From assembly GCA_019635875.1 (NCBI GenBank), contig JAHBYP010000001.1, positions 1-64,000 of the forward strand: 64,000 bases of DNA, given 5' to 3'. Positions 9,232-18,216 of the stretch are shown in pieces. The DNA is from Alphaproteobacteria bacterium (GTDB taxonomy: Bacteria; Pseudomonadota; Alphaproteobacteria; Reyranellales; Reyranellaceae). The notes under the pieces are model-generated. The model was given only the letters and a program-made list of their open reading frames with translations. It did no database searches and was not told the DNA's origin. The translations under genes and the position numbers were made by a program. Numbering within the stretch: the first letter of the stretch is position 1; each line of letters opens with the position of its first letter.

Positions 9232-10432
9232 GCAGGGAATCCTCCCACCAACGGAACAGGCGGCCGGCCACCCCGACGATGGCGGTCGAATCGGGCTTCG
9301 GCGCGCGATCGACCTGGTCGACCTGGCGCATCAGCTCGGCGTAGCCCGGCCCCGGGGCGCGGCGGCGGCGCGACGCGTCGAGCCAGGTGCCGATCTCGGC
9401 CGGGCTGGTCGTGGCGCGCGGCGCGTGCAGGCGGCGGCCGAGGTCGAGCGCCTGCAGCTCGGCGTAGCGGCGCAGCACGCGTCCGCCATGGCTGCGCGCG
9501 TGCAGCAGCCCGGCCCCGACATCGATCAGGGTGAAGATGCCGGCCGGCGGACCTTCGGTCTCCCTGGCCGGCGGACCGAAGCGCAGCGCCGCCATCCACA
9601 GCGCCACGGCGGCCGCGATCGCGAACGCGATGGTGATGGCGAGGAAGGGCGGCGTGAGCATGAGCTTCCAGATGCTGCGCGACGCCGCGGCGGCGGCGGC
9701 ATCCGACTCCAGCGCGAGGATCTGCCCGCCCGAGCCTCGGATGCGATCGATCATGCTCATCGCCACGCTGGCGTTCTGCCCGCGCCACAAGCCGTGGTTG
9801 GCGAGCAGATCGGGGTCGGCGAGCACGATCACGTCGGGACGCGCGCAGAGCCGGCCGATCAGGATCCCTTCCGGGCTCGACAGCAGCGGGCAGAGCAGGC
9901 GCGAGCGCACGAGCTGCGGCTGGCCGAGCTCGGGCGCGCCGCGGATCTCCGAGGCGCGCCACGCCGTGACCGACGGGGGCCGCACGATCTCGATGTCGCC
10001 GGCGACTTCGCGCGCCAGCTGGCGCACCGACTCCGGGGCCAGCAGCCGCGCGGCGCGCACGCGGTCGGAAAGCCCGTCGCGCCGGGTGCGCCATTTCGGC
10101 AGCACGATCAGCGCCGGTCCGGCGCGCGTGGCGACCACGTAGCGCACCTCGGGCGGGTCGGCCGGCGCCAGCAGCAGGCGCAGCGCGGCGCGGCTGTCGC
10201 TGCGCGACAGGCGAGAGGCGACCGCGGGCTCGAACTGGCGCAACAGCTCGATGAAGGCGCGGTAGCCGACGGCGGAGCGCGAGGCGCTGGTCGTGCCGGC
10301 GGACTCGTTGCCGGCGCGCGGCGCGTCGTCGTCGATGGCGAGATAGGCCATGGCGACGAAGGCGGCCGCCGCGACGCCCAGCAGCACCAGCAGGGTGCGC
10401 CGCCGGAAGGGGTGGGTCTGCGTCCCGCTCAC
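9221..10432 (-). CDS. DUF4350 domain-containing membrane protein
   Basis: A 403-aa protein with an N-terminal membrane segment ([19 protein letters not shown]), a large extracytoplasmic part beginning with a [15 protein letters not shown] stretch typical of DUF4350, and a second span near [18 protein letters not shown]. The GTG at 10432 was chosen because it overlaps the DUF4129 stop as GTGA; a longer frame exists upstream. Part of the MoxR/DUF58 cluster, where such proteins are thought to sense or bind a ligand outside the membrane. Confidence 0.85.
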
Positions 10433-11112
10433 GCCGCCGCCTGCGGAGCGATCTGCCACAGCCGCTCGTAGTGCATGCGCACGCGCGCGTAGAGCGCGCC
10501 GTCGGCCGACCGGCCGCCGAAATGGCACAGCTCGGCGGCACCGACCAGGGCGGCGAGATCGCCGCGCGCCTGGTCGGGAAGCCTCATGTGGTGGATCAGC
10601 TCGCGCGCGGTGAGCGCCACCGGCACGCCCTGGCCGGTCAGCCTGCGCAGCCGCTCGATGCTGGTCAGCAGCAGGATATGGATGGCCCTGGCCCAGTCGC
10701 CGTCGGCCGCCGCCTGGTCGGCGTCGTCGAGGCGGGCGATGACCTCGACTTGCTGGCGGGTATGGGCCGCGCCCGGCGCCTCGCCCGCATCCGCACGGTC
10801 GGCCGGCGCCGATAGCCGCCAGCCGCCGCCCAGCAGGCGCACGGCGATCATCGCCAGCACGATCACCAGCGCGCCGGCCAGCAGGAAGGTCACGATGCCG
10901 TTGCCGGCAGGAACGCTCACCTCATCGGGCGGACGACGCGGCGGCGGCAGCGGCGCCGCCTGCACGTCGGGCAACTCGCGCTGGTAGCTCGAGGCGCCGT
11001 AGATCCGTTCGACGGCGCGCTGGATCGTCTCGCCGGACGGCGCGGGCGCCGCCGCCGCGCCGCAGGCGAGCGCCGCCGCGAGGCCGAGGAGCGCGACGAG
11101 AGTTCGGATCAT
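10429..11112 (-). CDS. DUF4129 domain-containing protein
   Basis: A 227-aa protein with an N-terminal signal sequence (IRTLVALLGLAAALACGAAAAP), one membrane span near residues 80-100 (IVTFLLAGALVIVLAMIAV), and a cytosolic C-terminal domain ending in CHFGGRSADGALYARVRMHYERL, the typical DUF4129 end. The ATG at 11112 gives the signal peptide; the frame extends upstream without domain support. It is the first gene of the MoxR/DUF58 cluster, so the promoter should lie in 11113-11210. Confidence 0.85.
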   Translation of the reverse strand: MIRTLVALLGLAAALACGAAAAPAPSGETIQRAVERIYGASSYQRELPDVQAAPLPPPRRPPDEVSVPAGNGIVTFLLAGALVIVLAMIAVRLLGGGWRLSAPADRADAGEAPGAAHTRQQVEVIARLDDADQAAADGDWARAIHILLLTSIERLRRLTGQGVPVALTARELIHHMRLPDQARGDLAALVGAAELCHFGGRSADGALYARVRMHYERLWQIAPQAAA

Positions 11113-11329
11113 GCCGCGCGATGCTAGGGTGCCACACGAGCCCACCGCAAGGTCGCCGGCCGACCACCGCGGGATGCGCTGCCCGGGGCCATGTCGAGCC
11201 ATTTGATTCGGTCACGTCCGGGGCCCGGACTCGGCGGCGTCCTGTTTCTGCGGCACTATCAGGCTCCGGCGGGCCGGGCGCATGCGGGCGCCGCGCGACG
11301 AGGGTTGGCCGACGGGGGCGAGGTGATCC

Positions 11330-11899
11330 GTGCCGCGGGCATCAAGGAGGAGCGAGGCGCCGCCGGCGCATCTGGTGCCCGACGTGCTCGGCCCGGACCT
11401 CGATCTCGTGTTCTGCGGCACGGCGCCGAGCCCGATCTCGTTCAGGCGCCGGGCCTACTACGCCAATCCCGGCAACTCCTTCTGGTCGACCCTGCATCGC
11501 GTTGGCCTGTTGCCGGAGCGCCTCGAGCCGGAGCGCTACCGTGAGGTGCTGCGTCATGGCATCGGACTCACCGATCTCAACAAGACCGAATACGGCAGCG
11601 ACCACGAATTGACGCCGGCGGCGCTCGACGCCGCCGCGATGCGCGCCAAGCTGCTGGCGCACAGGCCCGCCGGCGTCGCCTTCACCAGCAAGAACGCCGG
11701 CGGGCTGTTCTTCGGCGTACGCGGCATCGGCTACGGCCGCCAGCCGCCCGCGCTGGTGTCGACCCTGGAAGCCGGCTTGCGCGATATCGCCTATTTCGTC
11801 CTTGCCTCGCCCTCGGGCCGCGCGCGCTCCTGGTGGCGGATCGAGCCCTGGCAGGAGGTCGCCGCCTTCGTCGAGGCGCGGCGGCGCGGGCGCGCATGA
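11330..11899 (+). CDS. mug: Mismatch-specific DNA glycosylase (Mug/TDG family)
   Basis: Uracil-DNA-glycosylase superfamily enzyme of 189 aa that removes U or modified T from mismatches. Seen: LDLVFCGTAPSPIS (family-2 active-site region, normally GINPS; here GTAPS, so the usual Asn is replaced), NPGNSFWSTLHRVGL, and GLTDLNKTEYGSD. The N-terminus is uncertain; GTG at 11330 is the nearest start giving the full domain. Its last codons overlap the start of the next gene as ATGA. The substitution in the catalytic motif could change activity. Confidence 0.85.
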   Translation: MPRASRRSEAPPAHLVPDVLGPDLDLVFCGTAPSPISFRRRAYYANPGNSFWSTLHRVGLLPERLEPERYREVLRHGIGLTDLNKTEYGSDHELTPAALDAAAMRAKLLAHRPAGVAFTSKNAGGLFFGVRGIGYGRQPPALVSTLEAGLRDIAYFVLASPSGRARSWWRIEPWQEVAAFVEARRRGRA

Positions 11900-13173
11900 T
11901 CTCGCGGCGCGCGGCGATCGCCGGCGTCGCCGCCGCGACGCTGGCGCGGCCAGCGCTGGGCCGATCGGGGCTGCGGGCGCTCACCGATCTGGCGCGCCGC
12001 GCGGCGATCTACGCCGTGCCGATCTACCAGATCTATCGCCGGCGCTGGCGCGAGACCGTCGATTCCGCCAATCCCCGGTTGCTCATGCTCAACCGGCTCG
12101 ACCACGCGACGATGCCATCGCCGGCGGCGCCTGACATGCTGGCATCCGACGCCTGGCTCGATCTGACGGACGAGCCGATGTTCCTCAGCCTGCCCGACAT
12201 GGGCGGGCGCGCCTATTGCTTCGCCGTTGTCGACATGTTCGGCGACACGATCGACCAGGTGTCGCGCCGCCACTATGGCGGACGATCGCCGCCGCATGTG
12301 CTGTTTGGCCCGGCGTGGACCAATCCGCCGCCATGGGATGTGCGGGCGATCCACGCGACGAGCAATCTGGTGCGGCTGATCGGGCGCATCGCGATCGACG
12401 ACACCGGCGACATCGTCGCAGCGCGCGCCCTGCAGGCCAAGGTGTTGCTCGAGACCCCGGGGCGGCGCAACGAGCGGCGCATGCTGGAATCGCGCGAGCT
12501 GATGCCTGCGGGCACCGCGGTGCAGGAGGAGTTGATTGCGAGCTGGCCCCAGCCTTCCGTTCGCGATCCGTGGGATCTTCTGGCGGTGGCCGCGCGCGTG
12601 CTGGGCGAGGGTCCGGTGCCAGCCCGCGACACGGCGCTGGTGGCGAACCTCGCCGGGCTGAGGCTGCGACCGGGACGGCGCTTCGATCTGCTTGGCTTCA
12701 CGCCGGTGGAGCGGACGGCGATGCTCGAGGGGATCCATGCCGCGCATGCCGAGATCGATGAGGCGGCGCGCGGCAACCGTCGCGCGCGGACCTGGCGTCT
12801 TCCGCCGCGCCATCCGGGCGATTTCGGCGGCGACCGATTACAGCGCGCCGTCGTCGCGACGATCGATCCGTTCATGCCGCAGAGCGAGGAGGCCATGACC
12901 CTGGTTGCGACTGCCGACGACAGCGGCGCGCCGCTCGACGGCGCGCGGCGCTACGAGGTTCGCTTCAACGCCGCACCGCCCACCCGCGCCTTCTGGTCGC
13001 TGTCAAGCGACGGGCGGTTGATTGGCGGGTTGCGGCGCAACGGCGACCGGCCGGTCGAGATATCGGTACGTGTTCGGCCGGGTCCGTTTGTGCTCGAGCT
13101 GCGCATCTTCCAGCCGGAGGGTGGATTGCTCGACGGGACGTGGCACCCACCTGACATAGTGCATATTCAATGA
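11896..13173 (+). CDS. DUF1254/DUF1214 domain-containing exported protein
   Basis: A 425-aa protein with a Tat-like signal (ISRRAAIAGVAAATLARPALG). DUF1254 follows at about 45-170 (DEPMFLSLPDMGGRAYCFAVVD) and a DUF1214 region at the C-terminus (FWSLSSDGRLIGG to the RVRPGPFVLELRIFQPEGG stretch). The function of the family is unknown; members are periplasmic and widespread in soil bacteria. The ATG at 11896 overlaps the mug stop, so the two are co-translated although no functional link is known. Confidence 0.85.
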   Translation: MISRRAAIAGVAAATLARPALGRSGLRALTDLARRAAIYAVPIYQIYRRRWRETVDSANPRLLMLNRLDHATMPSPAAPDMLASDAWLDLTDEPMFLSLPDMGGRAYCFAVVDMFGDTIDQVSRRHYGGRSPPHVLFGPAWTNPPPWDVRAIHATSNLVRLIGRIAIDDTGDIVAARALQAKVLLETPGRRNERRMLESRELMPAGTAVQEELIASWPQPSVRDPWDLLAVAARVLGEGPVPARDTALVANLAGLRLRPGRRFDLLGFTPVERTAMLEGIHAAHAEIDEAARGNRRARTWRLPPRHPGDFGGDRLQRAVVATIDPFMPQSEEAMTLVATADDSGAPLDGARRYEVRFNAAPPTRAFWSLSSDGRLIGGLRRNGDRPVEISVRVRPGPFVLELRIFQPEGGLLDGTWHPPDIVHIQ

Positions 13174-13427
13174 ATATTCTGATTGCGCTCGCACTGCGGC
13201 TTTTTGGCCGCGACGGCTGCCACAATCGCAAACAATGGGACAATCACGAGAGATTGACGATATATTGACACCTACCTCGTGTCCAACGGGCCCGTGAGTT
13301 GGGGATCGCGGCGATTGCGGATGGAAGCGGGACAGTAAGCGTTTCGCGCAGCCGGAGACCTTGGGGAAAGGGTGTCCGACAAACCGTCGCGGGCCTCATC
13401 GCAGGCTCCATCCACAACGAGCCACCC
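13174..13427. other. AT-richer upstream region of the histidine kinase
   Basis: Gap of 254 bases before the chosen kinase start. The first 100 bases are visibly AT-richer than the surroundings and probably hold the promoter. The kinase frame stays open back to a TTG at 13299, but that stretch has lower G/C at third codon positions than the gene proper. Confidence 0.5.
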
Positions 13428-15776
13428 GTGATCGACGAGCGTCGGCGGGTCGAGGCGTTGCGCGCCTATCGCATCCTCGACACGGATCGCGAGCCGGTCT
13501 TCGACGATGTCGTCGAGCGCGCCTGCGAGTTGTTCGGTGCGCCGATTGCGCTGGTCGCCTTCATCGATGCGCAGCGTCTGTGGATCAAGGCAAGCCGCGG
13601 CATCTCGTTCACCGAACTGGCGCGCGGCACCAGCATCTGCGAGCACGTCCTGGAGCAGCCCGGCCCCCTGCTGGTCGGCGACCTGTCGCGCGACGAGCGC
13701 TTCGCCGGCAATCCGCTGGTGAGTGGCGCACCGCAACTGCGCTTCTACGCCGGCGCTCCGATCATCTCGGCCGAGGGCCACTATGTCGGCGTCGTCTGCG
13801 TCATGGACGCGACGACGCGAGAGACAATCGAGGTCGCCGCGGTCACCGGGCTCGGCGCCCTGGCTCGGCTTTGCCGCAACGAGCTTGAGCATCGCCGTGA
13901 GATGCGAATCCTGGCCGCCTCCGAATCGCGGCTGCGCGACCTGGCGATGGTCTCGACCGACTGGTTCTGGGAAACAGACGCGGAGCACCGTTTCGTCGAC
14001 GTCGAGCGGGATGGAACGCACCGCTATCCGTCGCCCGACAGCGTCGTCGGCAAGACGCGCTGGGAGCTGGCCAACGCCGACCTCGCGCATCCCTACTGGC
14101 AGGCGCACCTGGCGATCCTGGCGCGGCGCGCCGAGTTCCGTCACTTCGAATACCGGTTGCCACACGCCGACGGCACGCTGCACTGGATCCGCGTCAGCGG
14201 CCAGCCGGTGTTCGAGGACGGCGTCTTTCGCGGGTATCGCGGCGGCGGCACCGACATCACGGCGCAGCGCGACATCGAGGAGCGGTTGCGCGATCTCGCC
14301 AGCCTGTCGACCGACTGGACATGGGAGACCGATTCCGAGCACCGCTTCGTGCGTCTCGACATGCTGATGCCGACGGCGCCGTTCGACTTCAACTACATCT
14401 CGGGCGTCACCCGCTGGCAGATCGCAGGCGCGGACACCAGCACGGAGCCGTGGCGCAGCCATATCGCCCAGCTCAACGCGCGCGAGGAATTCCGCGACTT
14501 CGAGTACGAGATGGCCCGCCCGGACGGCGCGCGGATGACCGTGCGCATCAGCGGCCGGCCGATCTTCGAGGGTGGCGTCTTCCGCGGCTATCGCGGCGCG
14601 GCGCGAGACATCACGGCGCAGCGGCGCGCCGAGGAGAAGCTCAGCGAGCGGGAGACCGCCTTCGCCACGCTGTTCCGCCGCCACCCTCAGCCGATGTGGA
14701 TTCACGAGCCGGGCACGCTGCGCTTCCTCGACGTCAACGACGCGATGTGCACGACCTACGGCTACACCCGCGAGGAACTCGCCCGGCTGACCGCGCAGGA
14801 ACTGCGCGTGCCCGAGCAGCGCGCGTCGCTGGCCGAGCTGGTGGCCAGCATTCCGCGCGACGCCGGCTACCAGGCCGAACGCCAGCACATCACCAAGGAC
14901 GGCCGGCGCATCGACGTCATCGTCAACGTCGCGCCGACCGAGTTCGACGGCAGGCCGGCGCGTTTCGTCATGGTGCGCGACGTCACCCAGCAGCGCGCCG
15001 CCGAGACCCGCGCCGCCGAGGCCGAACGCACGCTCCGGCAGAACCAGCAGATCGAGGCGCTCGCCAAGCTGGCCGGCGGCATGGCGCACGAGTTCAACAA
15101 CCTGCTGACCGTGATCATCTCGGCCAACGAGATGCTGAGCGACGGCCTGCCCGAGGGCGGCGAGGAGCGCCAGCTCGCGGGCATGGCGCTCGAGGCGGCG
15201 CAGCGCGGCGCGCAGCTCGCCGATTCGCTGATGACCATCTCGCGCCGCCAGGATCTCTCGGTGCTGCGCATCGACGTCGGCGCCGTGGTGCGCCGCATGG
15301 ATGAGCCCCTGCGCCGCCTGCTGGGCGGCGCCATCGCGTTGGAGAGCGACATCGCCACCGCGCCGTTGCTGTGCGAGCTCGACGAGGGCCAGCTCGAGGC
15401 CGCGATCGGCAATCTCGCCAGCAACGCGCGCGACGCCATGCGCGAGGGCGGCATCGTGCGCCTGCGCGCCCTGCCGCGCGAGGTGACGCAGGCCGAGGCG
15501 CTGGCCGATGCCCGCCTGCAGCCGGGTTCGTGGGTCGTCGTGTCGATGCAGGACAGCGGTCTGGGCATGGCGCCGGCCGTGGCCGCCAAGGCGTTCGAGC
15601 CTTATTTCACCACCAAGCCGGTCGGCCAGGGTATGGGGCTGGGCCTGAGCATGGTGCACGGCTTCGTGCATCAGTCCGGCGGCTTCGCCACCATCGACAG
15701 CCGCGTCGGGTCGGGCACGACGGTGAGCCTGTTCTTCCCGGCGGTGCGTACGCGCCGCGACTTCGCCTCGACCTGA
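13428..15776 (+). CDS. GAF-PAS-PAS-PAS sensor histidine kinase (orphan)
   Basis: Soluble sensor kinase of 782 aa from GTG 13428. Order: GAF (about 10-160, begins DERRRVEALRAYRILDT), three PAS domains (about 170-540), a phosphoacceptor helix with His554 in AGGMAHEFNNLL, and an ATPase domain with N666 (N box), Asp709 in DSGLGM, FEPYFTTKP and GQGMGLGLSM. No membrane spans and no receiver domain, so the signal is cytosolic. PAS1 and PAS2 are near-duplicates (STDWFWETDAEHRF / STDWTWETDSEHRF). GTG 13428 fits the usual GAF N-terminus; a TTG at 13299 in the same frame would add 43 residues. No response regulator is adjacent. Confidence 0.9.
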   Translation: MIDERRRVEALRAYRILDTDREPVFDDVVERACELFGAPIALVAFIDAQRLWIKASRGISFTELARGTSICEHVLEQPGPLLVGDLSRDERFAGNPLVSGAPQLRFYAGAPIISAEGHYVGVVCVMDATTRETIEVAAVTGLGALARLCRNELEHRREMRILAASESRLRDLAMVSTDWFWETDAEHRFVDVERDGTHRYPSPDSVVGKTRWELANADLAHPYWQAHLAILARRAEFRHFEYRLPHADGTLHWIRVSGQPVFEDGVFRGYRGGGTDITAQRDIEERLRDLASLSTDWTWETDSEHRFVRLDMLMPTAPFDFNYISGVTRWQIAGADTSTEPWRSHIAQLNAREEFRDFEYEMARPDGARMTVRISGRPIFEGGVFRGYRGAARDITAQRRAEEKLSERETAFATLFRRHPQPMWIHEPGTLRFLDVNDAMCTTYGYTREELARLTAQELRVPEQRASLAELVASIPRDAGYQAERQHITKDGRRIDVIVNVAPTEFDGRPARFVMVRDVTQQRAAETRAAEAERTLRQNQQIEALAKLAGGMAHEFNNLLTVIISANEMLSDGLPEGGEERQLAGMALEAAQRGAQLADSLMTISRRQDLSVLRIDVGAVVRRMDEPLRRLLGGAIALESDIATAPLLCELDEGQLEAAIGNLASNARDAMREGGIVRLRALPREVTQAEALADARLQPGSWVVVSMQDSGLGMAPAVAAKAFEPYFTTKPVGQGMGLGLSMVHGFVHQSGGFATIDSRVGSGTTVSLFFPAVRTRRDFAST

Positions 15777-15792
15777 TCTCAGCCTCATCCTT

Positions 15793-15945
15793 CCTTCTCC
15801 CCGCGAAGGCGGGGAGAAGGTGGCCGAAGGCCGGATGAGGGGCTTCGCGGTGCTGCGACAACGACAGTCGATGTTGCTGCGCGAGAAGCCCCTCATCCGC
15901 CTCGCTGGCGCTCGGCACCTTCTCCCCGCCTTCGCGGGGAGAAGG
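15793..15945. repeat. Type II palindromic intergenic repeat, copy 2
   Basis: Same architecture as 8089-8242: CCTTCTCCCCGCGAAGG outer hairpins, GGATGAGGGGCTTC inner arms, and a different central sequence. Lies between the convergent histidine kinase and metallopeptidase genes. Confidence 0.9.
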
Positions 15946-15949
15946 AAGC

Positions 15950-16390
15950 TCAGCCGCCGGCGCGCTGCTCGGCCTGCGCCTCGATGGCTTCCATGTCCTC
16001 GTCGCTCAGACCGAAATGGTGGCCGATCTCGTGGATCAGCACGTGGCGCACGACGTGGACGAGATCCTCGCCGGTCTCGCACCAGTAATCGAGGATCGGC
16101 CTTCGGTAGAGGAAGATGCGGTCGAGGTCGTTGGCCACGTGATCGACGCTGCGCTCGGCCATCGACACGCCCTGGTACAGGCCGAGGATGTCGAACGGGC
16201 TCTCCAGCCCCATGGTCTGCTCGACGTCCTCGCTGGGGAAATCGTCGACATGGATGTGCACGTTGGCGGTGTGGCGGCGGAAGTCCTCCGGAATCGACGC
16301 CAACGCCTCGCCGGCGATCTCCTCGATCTCCTCGAGGGTGGGTGCCGTCGTGAAGCTGCGCGCAGGCGGTCGACTGCGGTAAGGTACCAT
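15950..16390 (-). CDS. Metallopeptidase family protein (zincin-like, HEIGHHFG)
   Basis: A 146-aa protein with the zinc-binding HEIGHHFG motif near the C-terminus (VLIHEIGHHFGLSDEDME), preceded by IFLYRRPI and VRHVLIHE. This matches the small proteobacterial 'possible zinc metallopeptidase' family (PF06262). No signal peptide, so probably cytosolic. Substrate unknown. The ATG at 16390 gives the family length. Downstream lies the type II repeat. Confidence 0.9.
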   Translation of the reverse strand: MVPYRSRPPARSFTTAPTLEEIEEIAGEALASIPEDFRRHTANVHIHVDDFPSEDVEQTMGLESPFDILGLYQGVSMAERSVDHVANDLDRIFLYRRPILDYWCETGEDLVHVVRHVLIHEIGHHFGLSDEDMEAIEAQAEQRAGG

Positions 16391-16492
16391 GCGCTTTTCC
16401 TAGCGGCGCGCCGGTCGGCGCACAAGCGCACGATGGATCAAGCGCGGCGCGCGGCCTAGGCCGGCGCGGCGCTCCGGTCAAGGGAGAAGACG

Positions 16493-16780
16493 ATGGCAGC
16501 GAAGCTCGACGGCGCGCGACGCGCCGAGGCACTGGGTGAGCTGAAGGGCTGGAGCGAGGTCGCCGGCCGCGACGCGATATCGAGATCGTTCAAGTTCACG
16601 GACTTCAACGCCGCCTTCGCCTTCATGACGCGCGTGGCCCTGGCGGCGGAGAAGGCGGACCATCATCCCGAATGGTTCAACGTCTACAACCGCGTTGACA
16701 TCACGCTCTCGACGCACGACGCGGGCGGCCTCAGCGAGCGCGACGTCGCGCTCGCCCGGTTCATCGACTCGGTGGCGTAA
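16493..16780 (+). CDS. phhB: 4a-hydroxytetrahydrobiopterin dehydratase (pterin-4a-carbinolamine dehydratase)
   Basis: A 95-aa enzyme that dehydrates 4a-hydroxytetrahydropterin to the quinonoid form. The signature [17 protein letters not shown] carries the catalytic histidine pair and the PEW motif; the C-terminal [12 protein letters not shown] is typical. A ribosome site (GGGAGAAG) precedes the ATG. No phenylalanine hydroxylase gene is nearby; the protein may instead serve molybdopterin or other pterin chemistry. Confidence 0.93.
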   Translation: MAAKLDGARRAEALGELKGWSEVAGRDAISRSFKFTDFNAAFAFMTRVALAAEKADHHPEWFNVYNRVDITLSTHDAGGLSERDVALARFIDSVA

Positions 16781-16789
16781 GCCCCCGCT

Positions 16790-16893
16790 GTCGTCCTGAG
16801 CGCAGCGAAGGACCTTGCGGTATCGCGGTCACGCACTTGGGCCGTGTCCGTTCGCCCGACCGCGAGATCCTTCGCTGTCGCTCAGGATGACGA
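16790..16893. repeat. Type III inverted repeat (TCGTCCTGAGCGCAGCGAAGG family), copy 1
   Basis: Roughly 104 bases between phhB and the SDR gene. The left end GTCGTCCTGAGCGCAGCGAAGGA is mirrored by TCCTTCGCTGTCGCTCAGGATGACGA at the right, with about 50 unrelated bases between. A shorter copy is at 26007. Confidence 0.8.
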
Positions 16894-16900
16894 GGTGCGC

Positions 16901-17662
16901 TTAACGCGGCGCCATGCGGATGGCGCCGTCGAGGCGAATCACCTCGCCGTTGAGCATGCGGTTGGCGACGATGTGCGTGGCCAGCTGCGCATACTCCTTG
17001 GGATCGCCCAGGCGCGAGGGGAACGGCACCTGCGCGCCCAGGCTCTTCTGCGCCTCGGCCGACAGGCCCATCATCATCGGCGTCAGGAACAGGCCGGGCG
17101 CGATGGTGCAGACGCGCACGCCGACGGAGGCGAGATCGCGCGCGATCGGCAGGGTCATGCCGACGACGCCGCCCTTCGACGCGGAGTAGGCGGCCTGGCC
17201 GATCTGGCCGTCGAAGGCGGCGACCGAGGCGGTGTTGACGATCACGCCGCGCTCGCCGTCGTCCATCGGCTCGGCCTGCGACATCGCCCAGGCGGCGACG
17301 CGGATGACGTTGAAGGTGCCGATCAGGTTGACGTTGATGACCTGCGCGAACATGTCGAGCGCGTGCGGGCCGGTCTTCGAGATGGTGCGCGCGGCGCGGC
17401 CGATGCCGGCGCAGTTCACCGCCACGCGCGGCGTGCCCAGCTTGGCGACCACCTCGGCGACGGCGGCCTCGACATTGGCCGCGTCGGCGACGTTGCACTT
17501 CACGTACAGCCCGCCCAGCTCGGCCGCCTTGGCCTTGCCCAGCTCGTCCTGCACGTCGAAGATCGCGACCTTGGCGCCCGATGCGGCCAGCGCGCTGGCG
17601 GTGGCGCCGCCCAGTCCCGATGCGCCGCCGGTGACGATGACGGCCTGACCCTTGACGTCCAT
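16901..17662 (-). CDS. Short-chain dehydrogenase, 3-hydroxyacyl-CoA dehydrogenase type II-like (HSD10-like)
   Basis: A 253-aa NAD-dependent SDR. Seen: [12 protein letters not shown] cofactor loop at about 11-22, NCAGIG, catalytic Ser in [16 protein letters not shown] (Tyr/Lys), and [16 protein letters not shown] with [14 protein letters not shown] at the end, the diagnostic C-terminus of the HSD17B10/3-hydroxy-2-methylbutyryl-CoA dehydrogenase group. Likely role: oxidation of branched or short 3-hydroxyacyl-CoA, for example in isoleucine breakdown. The ATG at 17662 was chosen because the cofactor loop follows directly. Confidence 0.92.
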   Translation of the reverse strand: MDVKGQAVIVTGGASGLGGATASALAASGAKVAIFDVQDELGKAKAAELGGLYVKCNVADAANVEAAVAEVVAKLGTPRVAVNCAGIGRAARTISKTGPHALDMFAQVINVNLIGTFNVIRVAAWAMSQAEPMDDGERGVIVNTASVAAFDGQIGQAAYSASKGGVVGMTLPIARDLASVGVRVCTIAPGLFLTPMMMGLSAEAQKSLGAQVPFPSRLGDPKEYAQLATHIVANRMLNGEVIRLDGAIRMAPR

Positions 17663-17794
17663 GGGGTTCCCCTTCCCGTTGGTTCGGATGCGAAACGCGG
17701 TGGCAAAGCCAGCGCGAGCGACGGCGCTTGTAGCAGAGGCCCACGGGAGAGGCGACCTCTTGCGCCGGCGGCCGGCGGGGCCATATGCCACGTC

Positions 17795-18145
17795 ATGGAG
17801 ACTGTCCAGACCGAGCAGCAGCGGCACGACACGGCCACGGTCCAGACCGGGTTCTGGCCCAAGATCAAGCTGGTCGCCCGCCGCGTGCCCTTCGCCGAGG
17901 ACGCCATCGCCGGCTGGTACGCCGCCAACGATCCGGCGACGCCCAGCTGGGTGCGCGCCACCCTGATCGGCGCGCTGGCCTATTTCGTGATCCCCTTCGA
18001 CGCCGTGCCCGACTTCTTGGCCGTGCTGGGCTATGCCGACGATGCCGCGGTGCTGATGGCCGCGATCAAGGCGGTCGGCAGCCACATCACCCAGGGCCAT
18101 CGCGGCCGGGCGCGGCGCTGGCTGGATTCAACCGACCTGGGCTAG
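17795..18145 (+). CDS. YkvA/DUF1232 family protein
   Basis: A 116-aa protein with the DUF1232 core [25 protein letters not shown], which forms a short hydrophobic hairpin, followed by a basic tail. The family is common in proteobacteria and has no assigned function. The start at ATG 17795 follows the sequence GCCACGTC without an obvious ribosome site. Divergent from the SDR gene. Confidence 0.87.
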   Translation: METVQTEQQRHDTATVQTGFWPKIKLVARRVPFAEDAIAGWYAANDPATPSWVRATLIGALAYFVIPFDAVPDFLAVLGYADDAAVLMAAIKAVGSHITQGHRGRARRWLDSTDLG

Positions 18146-18216
18146 CCGAAGCGGTTTGAACCGCCGGCCGCGATCTGCGATTCTGGACTGCCGAACGGAC
18201 CTCCAGAGTTCCGCCG

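Noticed and set aside
13272-16532. Minus-strand frame of 1086 codons opposite the histidine kinase
   Set aside because: Antisense of a gene with clear GAF/PAS/kinase motifs; its composition (runs of Arg/Ala/His/Gly) is typical of shadow frames in GC-rich DNA.
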